A stretch of 64,000 nt of DNA from Spongiibacter nanhainus. Lineage in GTDB: Bacteria; Pseudomonadota; Gammaproteobacteria; Pseudomonadales; Spongiibacteraceae. Of this stretch, positions 21,455 to 31,528 are shown piece after piece. The stretch's first letter is position 1. The number at the start of each line of letters is the position of its first letter. Location of the stretch: NCBI RefSeq assembly GCF_016132545.1, contig NZ_CP066167.1:3842001-3906000 (forward strand), given 5' to 3'. The notes under the pieces were generated by a model. It saw nothing but the letters and a program-made list of their open reading frames with translations, made no database searches and was not told the origin of the DNA. The position numbers and the translations under genes are program-made.

Positions 21455-22609
21455 ATGACGCTGCCGCCGCTTTCCTTATACATTCATATCCCCTGGTGCG
21501 TGCGCAAGTGCCCCTACTGCGACTTTAACTCCCACGCTCGGCAAAGTGAGCTGCCGGAGGCGGCCTACGTGGCAGCGCTGCTTGAAGATTTGCAGCAGGA
21601 TCTGGATAAGGTTCAGGGCCGCGAGATCAACACGGTGTTTATCGGCGGCGGCACCCCCAGCCTGTTTTCGCCAACCGCTTACTCGACGCTTTTCCATGGC
21701 TTGCGGCGGGAGCTCAGCTTCGCCGCCGACTGCGAAATCACCCTTGAGGCCAACCCCGGCACGGTGGTGGAAACCGGTGACCAGGAAGGCCAGCGCTTTG
21801 CCGGTTATCGCGAGGCCGGCATCAACCGACTCTCCATCGGCGTGCAAAGCTTTGCCTCCGAACAACTGCGGGCGCTGGGCCGAATCCACAGCAGCGATCA
21901 CGCCCTGATTGCCATCGACCAGGCGCGAAAGGCCGGTTTCGACAGCTTCAATGTCGATTTAATGCACGGCCTCAGCGGCCAGAGCACCGAAGCGGCTCAG
22001 CGGGATTTACAGGCCGCCATCGACGCCGGTGCGCCCCATATCTCCTGGTACCAGCTCACCATTGAGCCCAATACTGAGTTCTACAAGCGTCCCCCCACCC
22101 TGCCGGTGGAAAACGACATGGCCGATATCCAGCAAACGGGATTAAGCCTTCTAGCCCAGGCCGGCTTTCATCGCTACGAGGTATCGGCCTTTGCCCGGCC
22201 CGGACATCGGGCACGCCATAACCTCAACTACTGGCAGTTCGGTGACTACCTGGCACTGGGTGCCGGCGCCCACGGCAAAATCACCCAAGCCGATGGCCGC
22301 ATCCTACGCTACCAAAAAACCCGCAAACCTGAAGATTATTTACAGCGTGGCCCGTCCCGCACCAGCAAACAACAGTGGATCGCTACAGAGGACCTGCCGC
22401 TGGAGTTTATGATGAACGTCCTGCGACTGCGGGACGGCATCCCGGCTTCCGTGTTTGAACAGCGCACCGGGCTATCGCTGTCAGTCATTGCTCCAAACAT
22501 TGAGCTGCTACAGGAGCAAGGCCTGCTGGAGGCATCCAGCCAACTTATTCAGCCCACCGCCCGGGGCTTTGACTATCTGGACAGTATTCTTACCGCCTTT
22601 CTGCCATAA
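21455..22609 (+). CDS. hemW: haem chaperone HemW (radical SAM, formerly coproporphyrinogen oxidase-like)
   Basis: Radical-SAM family protein of 384 residues that binds haem and delivers it to membrane targets. The cluster motif is C15-x3-C19-x2-C22 (WCVRKCPYCDF), followed by GGGTPS and SIGVQSF. The HemW-type motif HNLNYW (about 252) and the C-terminal HemN_C domain are present. The protein is shorter than HemN and has the HemW spacing, so a HemN call is less likely. It begins 21 bases after ubiD, perhaps in the same transcript. Confidence 0.92.
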   Translation: MTLPPLSLYIHIPWCVRKCPYCDFNSHARQSELPEAAYVAALLEDLQQDLDKVQGREINTVFIGGGTPSLFSPTAYSTLFHGLRRELSFAADCEITLEANPGTVVETGDQEGQRFAGYREAGINRLSIGVQSFASEQLRALGRIHSSDHALIAIDQARKAGFDSFNVDLMHGLSGQSTEAAQRDLQAAIDAGAPHISWYQLTIEPNTEFYKRPPTLPVENDMADIQQTGLSLLAQAGFHRYEVSAFARPGHRARHNLNYWQFGDYLALGAGAHGKITQADGRILRYQKTRKPEDYLQRGPSRTSKQQWIATEDLPLEFMMNVLRLRDGIPASVFEQRTGLSLSVIAPNIELLQEQGLLEASSQLIQPTARGFDYLDSILTAFLP

Positions 22610-22686
22610 AGCCGCCTCCGCCCCGCTATGCAAGACAGAGGCAATCTGCCAGTATGAATCTCATCGGCAGCGCAGGGGAAAGAGCC

Positions 22687-22938
22687 ATGAAGAAGCTGGA
22701 AAACGAAAAGGAATTGGTCCGCAAGGCCATTGCCATCGGCACCAGTTATGCGGAAAAACGCGGTGCTGCCAAGTTTGAAGCCAGCGACTCCAGCAATGAA
22801 AAAATGGAGTTTATCTACCGGCTACTGGTGAAAGATAAGCTGATTCAACCTATGCCAGAGCTGCAGGTTTCACAGCAAACCATTCGCCATCGACTGGCGC
22901 TGTGGGCCCAGTCTCTTGAAAAAAAGACGGACACTTGA
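22687..22938 (+). CDS. small conserved soluble protein, possibly DUF5062
   Basis: This protein has 83 residues from the ATG at 22687, chosen because AGGGGA lies 8 bases upstream; a frame start at 22654 would add 11 residues without a ribosome binding site. It is strongly charged and probably all-helical (KKLENEKELVRKAIAIG, then EKRGAAKFEASDSSNEKMEF). The pattern resembles the small DUF5062 proteins of marine gammaproteobacteria, but this is from memory of the family. No catalytic motif is visible. It lies 77 bases after hemW. Confidence 0.65.
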   Translation: MKKLENEKELVRKAIAIGTSYAEKRGAAKFEASDSSNEKMEFIYRLLVKDKLIQPMPELQVSQQTIRHRLALWAQSLEKKTDT

Positions 22939-22970
22939 AAAACAAGGCGCAGGAAAAGCACTAACCCGGG

Positions 22971-23759
22971 CTACACATAGCGCACCGCGCCACCGTCTAT
23001 GCGGATATTCTGACCGTTGATGTAGCCGGCACGGTTAGAGCAGATAAAGGCCACCAGATCGGCCACCTCCTGACGCTCCGCCAAGCGCCCACAGGGATTG
23101 GGATAGTCATGGGCCACTACCTGTTTGACGATCTCCTTCCAGTCTTCCCCCCAACCTTTCTTTTGCGCCCGCTGGCGCAGACTCGCCTCCACCTCCGGGG
23201 TGCGAATATAGCCCGGCGACACCGTGTTGACGGTAATCCCTGTATTGCTCAATTCTTTCGCTAGGCTGACAGTCATGGTGGCTAACGCCCCCTTGGCCGA
23301 GTAGTAATCCGGCATAATGTTATTGGGCTGATGGCTACCAATGGTGCCCAACTGCACAATGCGCCCCCATCCCCGCTGCTTCATCTCCGGCACAAAATGC
23401 TGGATCAGCCGCGCCGCCGACAACACGTTGTGCTGGTAGCTCTCCACCCAGTCGCCATTGCAGGTGGAGCTCCATTTCCCGGTGCTGGCCACGCCGTAGT
23501 TGTTCACCAGGATATCAATCTCACCCACCAGGCCAGTGACCTGCTCGGCCACCTGGAGGCAGCCGGCCTCGGTGGAAACATCGCCCCACACTGCGTAGCC
23601 CCGCTTGAGCTGCCCTGCAACTCGCTGCGCGGCTTCCGGCTCCGGACCGTGAACGATGACGGTCGCCCCCTCTTTCGCCAAGGTCGCGGCGATCACCTCT
23701 CCCGTACCGCGATGACTGCCAGTGACCAACGCAATCCGGTTGCCCAGCTGTAGATCCAT
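22971..23759 (-). CDS. SDR-family oxidoreductase
   Basis: Short-chain dehydrogenase of 262 residues from the ATG at 23759 (GGGGAGA upstream). The Rossmann motif is TGSHRGTG (13-20), then NNYG, and the catalytic YxxxK is in DYYSAKGA. The C-terminus shows YINGQNIRIDGGA, typical of classical SDRs such as FabG-like enzymes. The substrate cannot be inferred: the neighbours, a converging small protein and a divergent Nudix gene, give no pathway. Confidence 0.9.
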   Translation of the reverse strand: MDLQLGNRIALVTGSHRGTGEVIAATLAKEGATVIVHGPEPEAAQRVAGQLKRGYAVWGDVSTEAGCLQVAEQVTGLVGEIDILVNNYGVASTGKWSSTCNGDWVESYQHNVLSAARLIQHFVPEMKQRGWGRIVQLGTIGSHQPNNIMPDYYSAKGALATMTVSLAKELSNTGITVNTVSPGYIRTPEVEASLRQRAQKKGWGEDWKEIVKQVVAHDYPNPCGRLAERQEVADLVAFICSNRAGYINGQNIRIDGGAVRYV

Positions 23760-23965
23760 AGTGTCTCCCCACCGGCCTGTGCGGCCGTTATTGTTGTTTA
23801 TAGCGCCCGGCATCCATCGCTACGGGCGCAGACTATACTGGCACAATACGACGGATTGATCTCGGTGCGGGGGCAAGCCTTCTCTATTGTGGCAAAATAG
23901 CCCGCACCCGAGCGTTGCCTGGACCCACTCAGGGACCCGCTCACATTAATTGCATAGGAATAGTA

Positions 23966-24466
23966 ATGAATTATTGCCCCCAATGCGCCACCCCACTGGG
24001 CGACGTCCTGATCGACGGCGAGATCCGCAAAGGCTGCGGCGAACAAAGCTGTGGCTATATCCACTTCAACAACCCCACTCCGGTGGTGGCGATGATTGTG
24101 GAGGTCGACGGCGGCGTGGTGATGGCCCACAACGTCAACTGGCCCAAGAAGTTTTACTCCATTATCACCGGCTTTCTCGAAGCCGGCGAGGATCCACTGG
24201 AATGTGCCAAACGGGAAACCCTTGAGGAACTGAACCTTCACGCGGTGGAAACCAGTTTGATCGGCGTGTACGGCTTTGCCCAGCAGAATCAGGTAATCAT
24301 CGCCTATCATGTGCGCGGCGCCGGTGAGATCAAGCTCAATGAGGAATTGGACGACTACAAAATCGTACCGGTAGAAGAACTCAAGGGCTGGGGCATGGGG
24401 ACAGGTCTGGCGATTAACGAGTGGGTGGAAGCCCGCTTGGGGCGGCCACCAGAGCAGGCCTTTTAA
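23966..24466 (+). CDS. Nudix hydrolase with N-terminal zinc ribbon
   Basis: 166 residues from the ATG at 23966 (AGGAATA upstream). Four Cys (CPQC, then C and C in KGCGEQSCGY) form a zinc ribbon like that of NudC-type NADH pyrophosphatases. The Nudix box reads GFLEAGEDPLECAKRETLEE, with the two catalytic Glu present but LN in place of the usual TG at its end. It is much shorter than NudC (about 260 residues). The substrate is unknown; a nucleoside-diphosphate derivative is the family expectation. Confidence 0.85.
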   Translation: MNYCPQCATPLGDVLIDGEIRKGCGEQSCGYIHFNNPTPVVAMIVEVDGGVVMAHNVNWPKKFYSIITGFLEAGEDPLECAKRETLEELNLHAVETSLIGVYGFAQQNQVIIAYHVRGAGEIKLNEELDDYKIVPVEELKGWGMGTGLAINEWVEARLGRPPEQAF

Positions 24467-24488
24467 CGACGCCAGTTAACCGGGCAGG

Positions 24489-25595
24489 TCAACGAGAGGA
24501 TACACGGCTGGCCTGCTTGGCCCGGTACATCCGGCGATCCGCTGCCACCAGCAGTGCGTCGCAGGTGGCACCGTCTTCCGGGTAGATGGCGTAGCCTATG
24601 GACGCACTGGCGATATGCTCGCGCCCCTCGATGTGAATAGGCCGGGCAATCTCGTCAGCAATGCGCTCAACCAGTGGCTCAATGGGGTCTGAGGGCGCCA
24701 TGTGCAGCAACACACAAAACTCATCACCGCCGATGCGGCAACAGCTGTCCTGTTCGCGAAAGCTCTCTTGCAGGCGGTCGGCAATTTCAACCAGCAGCGC
24801 GTCGCCGACGTGGTGCCCAAATTGATCATTGATGGGCTTGAATTTATCGAGGTCCACATACAGCACCGCAAAGGGCACTTCGGGTCGCTGAACAATCTGC
24901 CGCTCCATCATCATGGTTAGGTAGCGACGATTGTAGAGATTGGTCAAGGGATCGTGACGGGCGTGAAATACCGCCAGTTCGTGTTCTTCTCTTACACGGC
25001 GATTTTGCCGACGGCGGTTAACCTCGTAGTAGGCTACGGTGGACATCGTCATGATCAGACTCACCAGCGCGGTAATGTAAATGCCGATGGCGCGATTGGC
25101 GGATTGCATGATGTTGTCGACCCGCAAACCCAGCTCATCGGCAAAGTAAAACCCCGACAGCAGCAGCGCAATAACCAAAGTCCATAGCCAGCCGGCTATC
25201 ACGCCAACACTGACAGTGGCCAATACCGGCATCACCAGCAGCAGAATCACCCCGGGCGCCTCAATACCACTGGTGTCCATAATGATGTCCACCAAGCCCA
25301 ATACCATCGCCGCCATAAACACGTTGAGAGCCAGTATCCGGCGGTCCAGCGCGTAAAATATAAAGCCCGCCACCATTGAGCCAAGCGACACCATTACCCC
25401 GTAGTTGCGCACCATTGCCTGCCCGGCCGGCTGCAAAGGCACAAAAAATACGGTGGTAATCATCAGTAAGCCAGACAGGAACACCACACCCATAATTATC
25501 AGGGGCACAAAGCGCCGCCGCACCGCTTCCGGATCGGTGGCGCGATGCTGGGCAATAGACCGCGGATTTCTCAGCCGGGTAAGTAAGTGCAACAT
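24489..25595 (-). CDS. membrane-bound diguanylate cyclase (GGDEF)
   Basis: Makes cyclic di-GMP at the inner membrane. From the ATG at 25595 it has 368 residues; a GTG at 25628 could add 11. Six hydrophobic segments span about 33-195, with no known sensor family recognised. A GGDEF domain follows, with an intact active site (RIGGDEF) and an inhibitory I-site RxxD (REQD) exactly five residues before it, so product feedback is expected. The domain begins DPLTNLYNRRYL. The gene stands alone, converging on the Nudix gene. Confidence 0.92.
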   Translation of the reverse strand: MLHLLTRLRNPRSIAQHRATDPEAVRRRFVPLIIMGVVFLSGLLMITTVFFVPLQPAGQAMVRNYGVMVSLGSMVAGFIFYALDRRILALNVFMAAMVLGLVDIIMDTSGIEAPGVILLLVMPVLATVSVGVIAGWLWTLVIALLLSGFYFADELGLRVDNIMQSANRAIGIYITALVSLIMTMSTVAYYEVNRRRQNRRVREEHELAVFHARHDPLTNLYNRRYLTMMMERQIVQRPEVPFAVLYVDLDKFKPINDQFGHHVGDALLVEIADRLQESFREQDSCCRIGGDEFCVLLHMAPSDPIEPLVERIADEIARPIHIEGREHIASASIGYAIYPEDGATCDALLVAADRRMYRAKQASRVSSR

Positions 25596-25675
25596 TGATG
25601 ATCCCGCATGGCAGGTAACTGGCGTCACGCTCCCCGGTCCTTCATCAACCGGGTGACGGGACAGATGCAGCGCAG

Positions 25676-27655
25676 CTAGGGCTCAACTCCATTAGGTGGA
25701 TTGTGCTTGATCACAAAATCCAGCGCTACCTTCAACATTTTCTGACGAGTGGCGGCTCTGGACAGGTAGTGATCTTCCTCGTCCAACTCCACATATTTAT
25801 AGGGTTTATCGGCCGACTTCAGCTTGCTGGCCATGCGCTTACTGTGACGCGATTCCACCACCGTGTCATCCTCTCCATGGATTAATAGTATCGGCGCCGA
25901 TGCCCGCTTGGCGTGCTTCAGAGGCGACAATGCATCCAGCTCGTCGTCCCGGGAACTGCTCACACCAAAATAGTCTCTCCAATAACGCTGACTGGCGTAG
26001 GCGCGATGCATTTCGTCTTTGCGCAGATCACTGACAGGATCGCTCACGCCAGCAACGGATACCGCGCAGCGATAGCGCCCTTTATCCAGTGTTACTGCTG
26101 CCAGTGCCAAGTAACCGCCGAAGCTTGCGCCAAGAATACACACTCGCTCTGGGTCGATATCGCCCCGTTCCGCCAGAGCCGCAACGCCCGACTGAATATC
26201 ACGGTGCATGCCGTTACCGACCTCACCAAAACCGGCATTGCGAAACGCAATCCCGTAACCAGCCGAGCCACGATAGTTGGGCTGCAATACTATGTACCCC
26301 CGGCTGGCAAAGGCCTGGGCCATCCAGTCAAAACCCAAATAATCCCGGGATTCTGGCCCACCGTGGGGTAACACCAACAGCGGAAACGGCCCTTCCTTGT
26401 CGCCCGGGGGAGTGGTAACCACAGCCGAGATAGGCAGGCCGTCACTGCTCTGGTAGCGCAGCATACTTATGGCCCCCACGTGATGAGGTTTGAGCGCCGG
26501 GTAATTGACCCCCAGCACCTCGGCGCTCCCCTTGGCGATATCCACAATCCACCAGGTGCCGGAATCTCCGGCGCCGTCGGTGTAGACCACAATCCGCTCC
26601 ATATCTCGACTCCAGGATTTGAAGTGGACATTGAGATTGGGAAAGGCTTTTCGGGTCCCCACCACTCGCGCCTGGTGGGCGGGGTCCAACATCACCAGTT
26701 CGGGGATATCACCCAGTAAGGTATAGCCGTTGTGCAAACCCGTAACCGAGTCAAAGTGCAAGCTATCGACAATATCGTTGCCATAGAGCTCAGCGCCTTG
26801 CTCACCGGACAACGGCACTTCGACGAGGTGTTGGCGGTTTACCGCGTATATCACGGTACCTTTACGCCGCCCTTGCCCCACTATGTTGTAACTCCCATAG
26901 CGGGATTCAAACTCGCGAATCGGCTCCACGCGATTGATTAACGTGCTGCCCTCGGCTCCGGCCCACAAGCGCCAGCGCTGTTTTTGCTGGTCGTAGCTGG
27001 CCCTTGCCAAGACCTCCACACCCGGTCCGACCAACCAACCGTCGCCGTCCTCACGCCCACGCTCTATGAGGTGCATCTTGCCCTCGTTGAGGTCGATGCA
27101 GGTTAATTCCAAATCAAAGTTAGTAATCCAAGCATCTTGGGTCAAAGTACTGTGCCGAAGCGGCAAAGTGTCAACGCATTGATGCCAGCGGCCCTCCTTC
27201 ATCATAGGAGGGTGATAGTGGAAGGCCGCGTTGAGCACTTTCTTGGAGTTGGCAAGCGGCCAGTCCATATCGCCGCTTTCGCGCTCTAAGATCATCAGGT
27301 TAAACAGCTCATGGCGGCCACCGTATTCGAAGCCCAAGTTCACCGTCGAGCTGGTGCGAATAATGACATGGTCGTCACCGGCCCAGCCCAGGCCACGCAG
27401 CTTTAAGTTACCCAAGTCGATTCGGTGCAGAATCGATCCACCCACCTCGGCCACCAGCAGAATACGCTTATCATTTACCTGCGTGGCCAGGCTGATGTAT
27501 TTGCCGCTAAGGGAAAGTGCAACGTGCTCGATCCCAGGGAGCTGACCATAAACCGCAATATCAACCGGCTCTGCCGCCACCTTGCGGTCGTCGCCCAGCA
27601 CTGGCAGGCAAACAGTCAACAGCAACCCCAGGCCCCACCAACGCATCCATTTCAT
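25676..27655 (-). CDS. secreted S9-family prolyl oligopeptidase-like peptidase
   Basis: Exported alpha/beta-hydrolase peptidase of 659 residues. The ATG at 27655 is chosen because GGAGG lies 6 bases upstream and it opens a clean signal peptide (MKWMRWWGLGLLLTVC). A beta-propeller-like half is followed by the peptidase domain from about residue 400. The triad is Ser in GASFGG (about 511), Asp in HGEDDTVV (about 597) and His in EEDHYL (about 629). Relatives cleave short peptides after Pro or act as dipeptidyl peptidases; specificity is not readable here. Confidence 0.9.
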   Translation of the reverse strand: MKWMRWWGLGLLLTVCLPVLGDDRKVAAEPVDIAVYGQLPGIEHVALSLSGKYISLATQVNDKRILLVAEVGGSILHRIDLGNLKLRGLGWAGDDHVIIRTSSTVNLGFEYGGRHELFNLMILERESGDMDWPLANSKKVLNAAFHYHPPMMKEGRWHQCVDTLPLRHSTLTQDAWITNFDLELTCIDLNEGKMHLIERGREDGDGWLVGPGVEVLARASYDQQKQRWRLWAGAEGSTLINRVEPIREFESRYGSYNIVGQGRRKGTVIYAVNRQHLVEVPLSGEQGAELYGNDIVDSLHFDSVTGLHNGYTLLGDIPELVMLDPAHQARVVGTRKAFPNLNVHFKSWSRDMERIVVYTDGAGDSGTWWIVDIAKGSAEVLGVNYPALKPHHVGAISMLRYQSSDGLPISAVVTTPPGDKEGPFPLLVLPHGGPESRDYLGFDWMAQAFASRGYIVLQPNYRGSAGYGIAFRNAGFGEVGNGMHRDIQSGVAALAERGDIDPERVCILGASFGGYLALAAVTLDKGRYRCAVSVAGVSDPVSDLRKDEMHRAYASQRYWRDYFGVSSSRDDELDALSPLKHAKRASAPILLIHGEDDTVVESRHSKRMASKLKSADKPYKYVELDEEDHYLSRAATRQKMLKVALDFVIKHNPPNGVEP

Positions 27656-27796
27656 CTTCGCCTCCTGCTTGAAAGGAAGCGGCATCAAGCCCGCTCCCAC
27701 TTCCCTAAGTCGGTTCGCTAAACTGCCGGCAGCATACTGAAGGCAGAGCTACGCTACACCCTGTGGATTGTGCGTAATTACTAGCGCGAACCGCGT

Positions 27797-28999
27797 TTAC
27801 TTGTTGTTATCTTTGTCGCCGGTGCCGGAGGCCGTAACCTCATGGGCGGGGGAATTATTAGCAGTAGAGTCGACCGTTGTTGAATCATCGGCGGCCGCCG
27901 TCGGATCGCCGTCTGTCTCGCTATCTCCTTCTTTGCGGGCACGGTCTTTGGCCGCTTCCTGTTTGGCCAGCTCCCGGGCAACTTCCAACTCTTCCGTCAA
28001 TTTTGCCATTTCGGCCTTGATCGCCTCCCGGTCTACCTCGGGCGCCCCATCCTCGGTCTCCTCGACCAGGGACTTCTTCAAGGTCTTAATCTTGTCCTGA
28101 ATCTGCTCCACGGTGCTGGCCAGCTCGGCTTTACTGAACAGCACCTCCTCGGCGCGCCCAGCACTGTCTTCACCGCTGGGCGGATAGTGACGGCGCTGTG
28201 GAATCACCTTGCCCTCACCTTTGAGCTGACGCTGATTCATAAAGGTGGGAGACACAATTTCAATCCCGGATTCATGCAATGCATCCAGCATCATCGCCCT
28301 CAGCCGCGAGCGAGCGCTCACCAACAAGCCGGCTTCTTCAAGCCAGCCGCTGGCCCGATAGCTAACTGAGAAATCCCCCAGCTCACGAATCTGCACAAAA
28401 CCGTCTGCCAGCTCCGCCTTCTCAATGGCCGACAGCAAGGCCTGCTCGATATCGCGGCGGTCCACGTCGTAGCCCAAGGACACATCCGCCGACACCACCG
28501 TGCCGGAGGAGCGCACCACGTTGTAGGGCTCCTGAACCAGCAGCAGGTTGGGCACCGTTACCAGTTCGCTGGTTTCGTTTTGGATTTCCACGTGCAGCAA
28601 GCCACGCTGAGAGACCCGCCCCAACTCCTTGCGAAACTCAATATAGTCTCCGGCGCGAAAGCTGTTGACGGTGCGCAGCATAAAACCGGCCATTAAATTG
28701 CCCATTACCGTGGTGGACGACAGCGCAATCGCCGCCGACATCAACAGCCCCACCAGACTGAACAACTGACCCCGCAGCTCGCCATCCATGGGCAGTGTGG
28801 CGATGGCCAGCACCACCCCAGCCAGCCGGAACAGCAGGCGCGTGCCCTGCTCGCGGTAGCGGGTATCGGCGCCGTGATCCTTTTGCACCGCAAACACCTT
28901 GCGGGTAAACAGCCAAACGCCAAACAGCAGCGCCATCACCAGCGCAAAGGGCAGCCAGTCCATCAGCAGCGGTGTGATCTTTTCCAAAGAGATATCCAC
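27797..28999 (-). CDS. small-conductance mechanosensitive channel (MscS family)
   Basis: Osmotic safety valve of 400 residues. It has about three membrane segments, with the pore helix and beta-domain in ALSSTTVMGNLMAGF and YIEFRKELGRVSQRG. The MscS core ends near residue 255. After it comes a cytosolic coiled coil (about 285-350) and a low-complexity acidic/Thr-rich tail that MscS itself lacks. The gene is divergent from ilvD. The tail could mediate partner binding, but that is inference. Confidence 0.87.
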   Translation of the reverse strand: MDISLEKITPLLMDWLPFALVMALLFGVWLFTRKVFAVQKDHGADTRYREQGTRLLFRLAGVVLAIATLPMDGELRGQLFSLVGLLMSAAIALSSTTVMGNLMAGFMLRTVNSFRAGDYIEFRKELGRVSQRGLLHVEIQNETSELVTVPNLLLVQEPYNVVRSSGTVVSADVSLGYDVDRRDIEQALLSAIEKAELADGFVQIRELGDFSVSYRASGWLEEAGLLVSARSRLRAMMLDALHESGIEIVSPTFMNQRQLKGEGKVIPQRRHYPPSGEDSAGRAEEVLFSKAELASTVEQIQDKIKTLKKSLVEETEDGAPEVDREAIKAEMAKLTEELEVARELAKQEAAKDRARKEGDSETDGDPTAAADDSTTVDSTANNSPAHEVTASGTGDKDNNK

Positions 29000-29132
29000 G
29001 AATCACTATCCTTTTTACGATGTCTAAACCATAGCCCATCACAACACGCCTTGCAGCACCCGGCGTGGGGTGAAACGCCCAGCTATGTTAAACTGGCGGG
29101 TCCGAGACAATTTCGATCTGCAGAGGCCGATT

Positions 29133-30974
29133 ATGCCCGCATACCGCTCCAAAACCTCCACCGCCGGCCGCAATATGGCCGGTGCCCGCGCACTGTGGCG
29201 TGCCACCGGCATGAAAGATGATGACTTCAACAAACCCATCATCGCCATCGCCAACTCCTTTACCCAATTTGTGCCCGGACACGTGCACCTGAAGGATCTG
29301 GGCCAATTGGTAGCGCGGGAAATCGAAGCCTCCGGGGGCGTGGCCAAAGAGTTCAACACCATCGCCGTGGATGACGGCATTGCCATGGGTCACGACGGCA
29401 TGCTCTACAGCCTGCCCAGCCGGGATATTATCGCCGACTCAGTGGAGTATATGGTCAACGCCCACTGCGCCGACGCACTGGTATGTATCTCCAACTGCGA
29501 CAAGATCACCCCGGGAATGCTCAATGCCGCCATGCGGCTGAATATTCCCACTATCTTTGTTTCCGGCGGCCCTATGGAAGCCGGCAAAACCAAGCTGTCT
29601 GAGCACAAGCTGGACCTGGTAGACGCCATGGTCATCGCCGCCGACAGCAGCGCCAGCGACGAGCAGGTCGAGGAATACGAGCGCTCTGCCTGCCCCACCT
29701 GCGGCTCCTGCTCCGGTATGTTTACCGCCAACTCCATGAACTGCCTCACCGAGGCCCTGGGCCTGTCGCTGCCCGGCAACGGCTCGCTGCTGGCTACCCA
29801 CGGTGACCGCAAAAAACTGTTCCTGGAGGCGGGCCGACGCATCGTCGAGCTGGCCAAGGAATACTACGAAAAAGACGACGAGCGAGCTTTACCGCGAGCC
29901 ATTGCCAGCCGTGAGGCCTTCCAGAACGCCATGGCGCTGGATATCGCCATGGGCGGTTCCACCAACACCATCCTCCACCTGCTGGCCGCCGCCCAGGAAG
30001 CGGAGTTGGACTTTGGCATGAAGGACATCGACGCCTTGTCACGGCGGGTGCCTCAGCTGTGTAAAGTTGCCCCCAATACACCTCTGTACCACATGGAGGA
30101 CGTACACCGCGCCGGCGGCGTGATGGGCATCCTGGGCGAGCTGTTGCGGGCCGACCTGCTCAACCCGGAACTGCCCACCGTCCACGCCAGCAGCATGGGT
30201 GCCGCCCTGGAACAGTGGGACATCATGAGCACCGAGAACGATGCGGTGAAGAACTTCTATAAGGCGGGACCGGCCGGCATTCCTACCCAAACCGCCTTTA
30301 GCCAGGAGACCCGCTGGCCATCGCTGGACGCCGACCGGGAGAATGGCTGCATCCGCTCACTGGATCACGCCTTCTCCAAAGAGGGCGGCCTGGCAGTACT
30401 TTACGGCAACATCGCCGAAGACGGCTGCGTGGTGAAAACCTCGGGCGTGGATGAAAGCATCCTGGTGTTTGAGGGCCCGGCGCATATCTGTGAAAGCCAG
30501 GAAGACGCGGTAGACGACATCCTCAACGACCGGGTTAAAGCCGGCAACGTGGTGGTGGTCCGCTACGAAGGCCCCAAAGGCGGCCCCGGCATGCAGGAAA
30601 TGCTCTACCCCACCAGCTACATCAAATCCAAGGGCCTGGGCAAAGCCTGCGCCCTGCTGACCGACGGTCGATTCTCTGGCGGCACCTCTGGGCTGTCGAT
30701 TGGCCACGTCTCTCCGGAAGCCGCCGCCGGCGGCGCCATCGGCCTGGTAGAACAAGGCGATACTATTCGTATCGACATCCCCAACCGCAGCATTAATGTG
30801 TTGTTAGACGAAGCGGAGCTGAACAAGCGCCGCAAGGCGATGGATGCCAAAGGAGAAGCGGGCTGGAAACCGGTCAAAGACAGACCCCGCAAAGTGTCTG
30901 CAGCCCTCAAGGCCTACGCCAAGATGGCGACCAGTGCCGACAAAGGCGCGGTACGGGACATTTCCCAGCTGTAA
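29133..30974 (+). CDS. ilvD: dihydroxy-acid dehydratase
   Basis: Fe-S dehydratase of the branched-chain amino-acid pathway, 613 residues from the ATG at 29133, which matches the E. coli start ([20 protein letters not shown]). Cluster cysteines are in CISNCDK and [39 protein letters not shown] lies near the end in the family position. A start at 29070 would add 21 unconserved residues. It is single-cistron; the 3' side is an unusual hairpin-rich region. Confidence 0.97.
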   Translation: MPAYRSKTSTAGRNMAGARALWRATGMKDDDFNKPIIAIANSFTQFVPGHVHLKDLGQLVAREIEASGGVAKEFNTIAVDDGIAMGHDGMLYSLPSRDIIADSVEYMVNAHCADALVCISNCDKITPGMLNAAMRLNIPTIFVSGGPMEAGKTKLSEHKLDLVDAMVIAADSSASDEQVEEYERSACPTCGSCSGMFTANSMNCLTEALGLSLPGNGSLLATHGDRKKLFLEAGRRIVELAKEYYEKDDERALPRAIASREAFQNAMALDIAMGGSTNTILHLLAAAQEAELDFGMKDIDALSRRVPQLCKVAPNTPLYHMEDVHRAGGVMGILGELLRADLLNPELPTVHASSMGAALEQWDIMSTENDAVKNFYKAGPAGIPTQTAFSQETRWPSLDADRENGCIRSLDHAFSKEGGLAVLYGNIAEDGCVVKTSGVDESILVFEGPAHICESQEDAVDDILNDRVKAGNVVVVRYEGPKGGPGMQEMLYPTSYIKSKGLGKACALLTDGRFSGGTSGLSIGHVSPEAAAGGAIGLVEQGDTIRIDIPNRSINVLLDEAELNKRRKAMDAKGEAGWKPVKDRPRKVSAALKAYAKMATSADKGAVRDISQL

Positions 30975-30982
30975 GCTATTAG

Positions 30983-31146
30983 CCCGGCATTAAACATTGC
31001 CGGGTTAATGCGCTACAGGGATGTAGCGCCATTGGCCAAAAGGCCAATGCAAGCTCTCAAAATACAAGGAAATTCACATATTTTCGCCAGTATTTTGAGA
31101 GCGCGCAATATTATAGATAGGAGATCTATTTTATTGCCGGGTTAAT
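30983..31146. repeat. hairpin array with 14-nt direct repeats downstream of ilvD
   Basis: Four hairpins lie in tandem: CCCGGCA/TGCCGGG (30983-31004), CGCTACA/TGTAGCG (31011-31028), ATTGGCC/GGCCAAT (31031-31048) and GCTCTCAAAATAC/GTATTTTGAGAGC (31053-31065 with 31090-31102, 13 bp perfect). The sequence ATTGCCGGGTTAAT occurs at 30996-31009 and again at 31133-31146, bracketing 123 bp. This suggests either a small non-coding insertion with a duplicated flank or a duplicated terminator piece. No reading frame with a ribosome binding site is present. Confidence 0.7.
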
Positions 31147-31164
31147 TAGAAAGCGCAAACCAAC

Positions 31165-31190
31165 AAAAAAGGGGCCTAAAAGGCCCCATA
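31165..31190 (-). terminator. leftward terminator with no leftward gene upstream
   Basis: Read leftward, GGGGCCT and AGGCCCC form a 7-bp stem with a 3-nt loop (31171-31187), followed by TTTTTT (31170-31165). Read rightward, the stem is followed only by ATAAAAT. ilvD and pyk both run rightward, so the element has no obvious client. The rest of the gap, to 31528, holds the pyk promoter region and no convincing gene. Confidence 0.6.
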
Positions 31191-31528
31191 AAATGGTGTC
31201 ATCTTGTAAACCGGTTGCCCGGCGCCGTGATGCCACCCGTCCCAAATCGAAACTGTGCTGCTAACAGCGGGATTTCGACCCACCGTCGCTAGAATAAGAT
31301 AGCCGGTATGGTACTCGCGTAAGAGTTACTAAAACTATACGAATAAACCGCAGGCTTTGATTTTGTCACGGTAGCGTCATGGGAACAATAGGCGATATCG
31401 CCCCAACGCGCGCCGGACTTTACTTGCAGCGCAGTGAGTCCTACCTTGCTCATCCTCCCAAAAACCGCGATTCTGTGTTTACGTGCTACTAAGCATCCAT
31501 GCTTCTGGGCTCTCGAGATAGAGGTCTT

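Noticed and set aside
22971-24466. SDR and Nudix as a functional pair
   Set aside because: They are merely divergent, with separate ribosome binding sites and no shared pathway visible.
27797-28999. MscS gene with long tail as a gene fusion error
   Set aside because: The coiled coil and acidic tail are in frame with normal codon use; variable cytosolic tails are common in this family.
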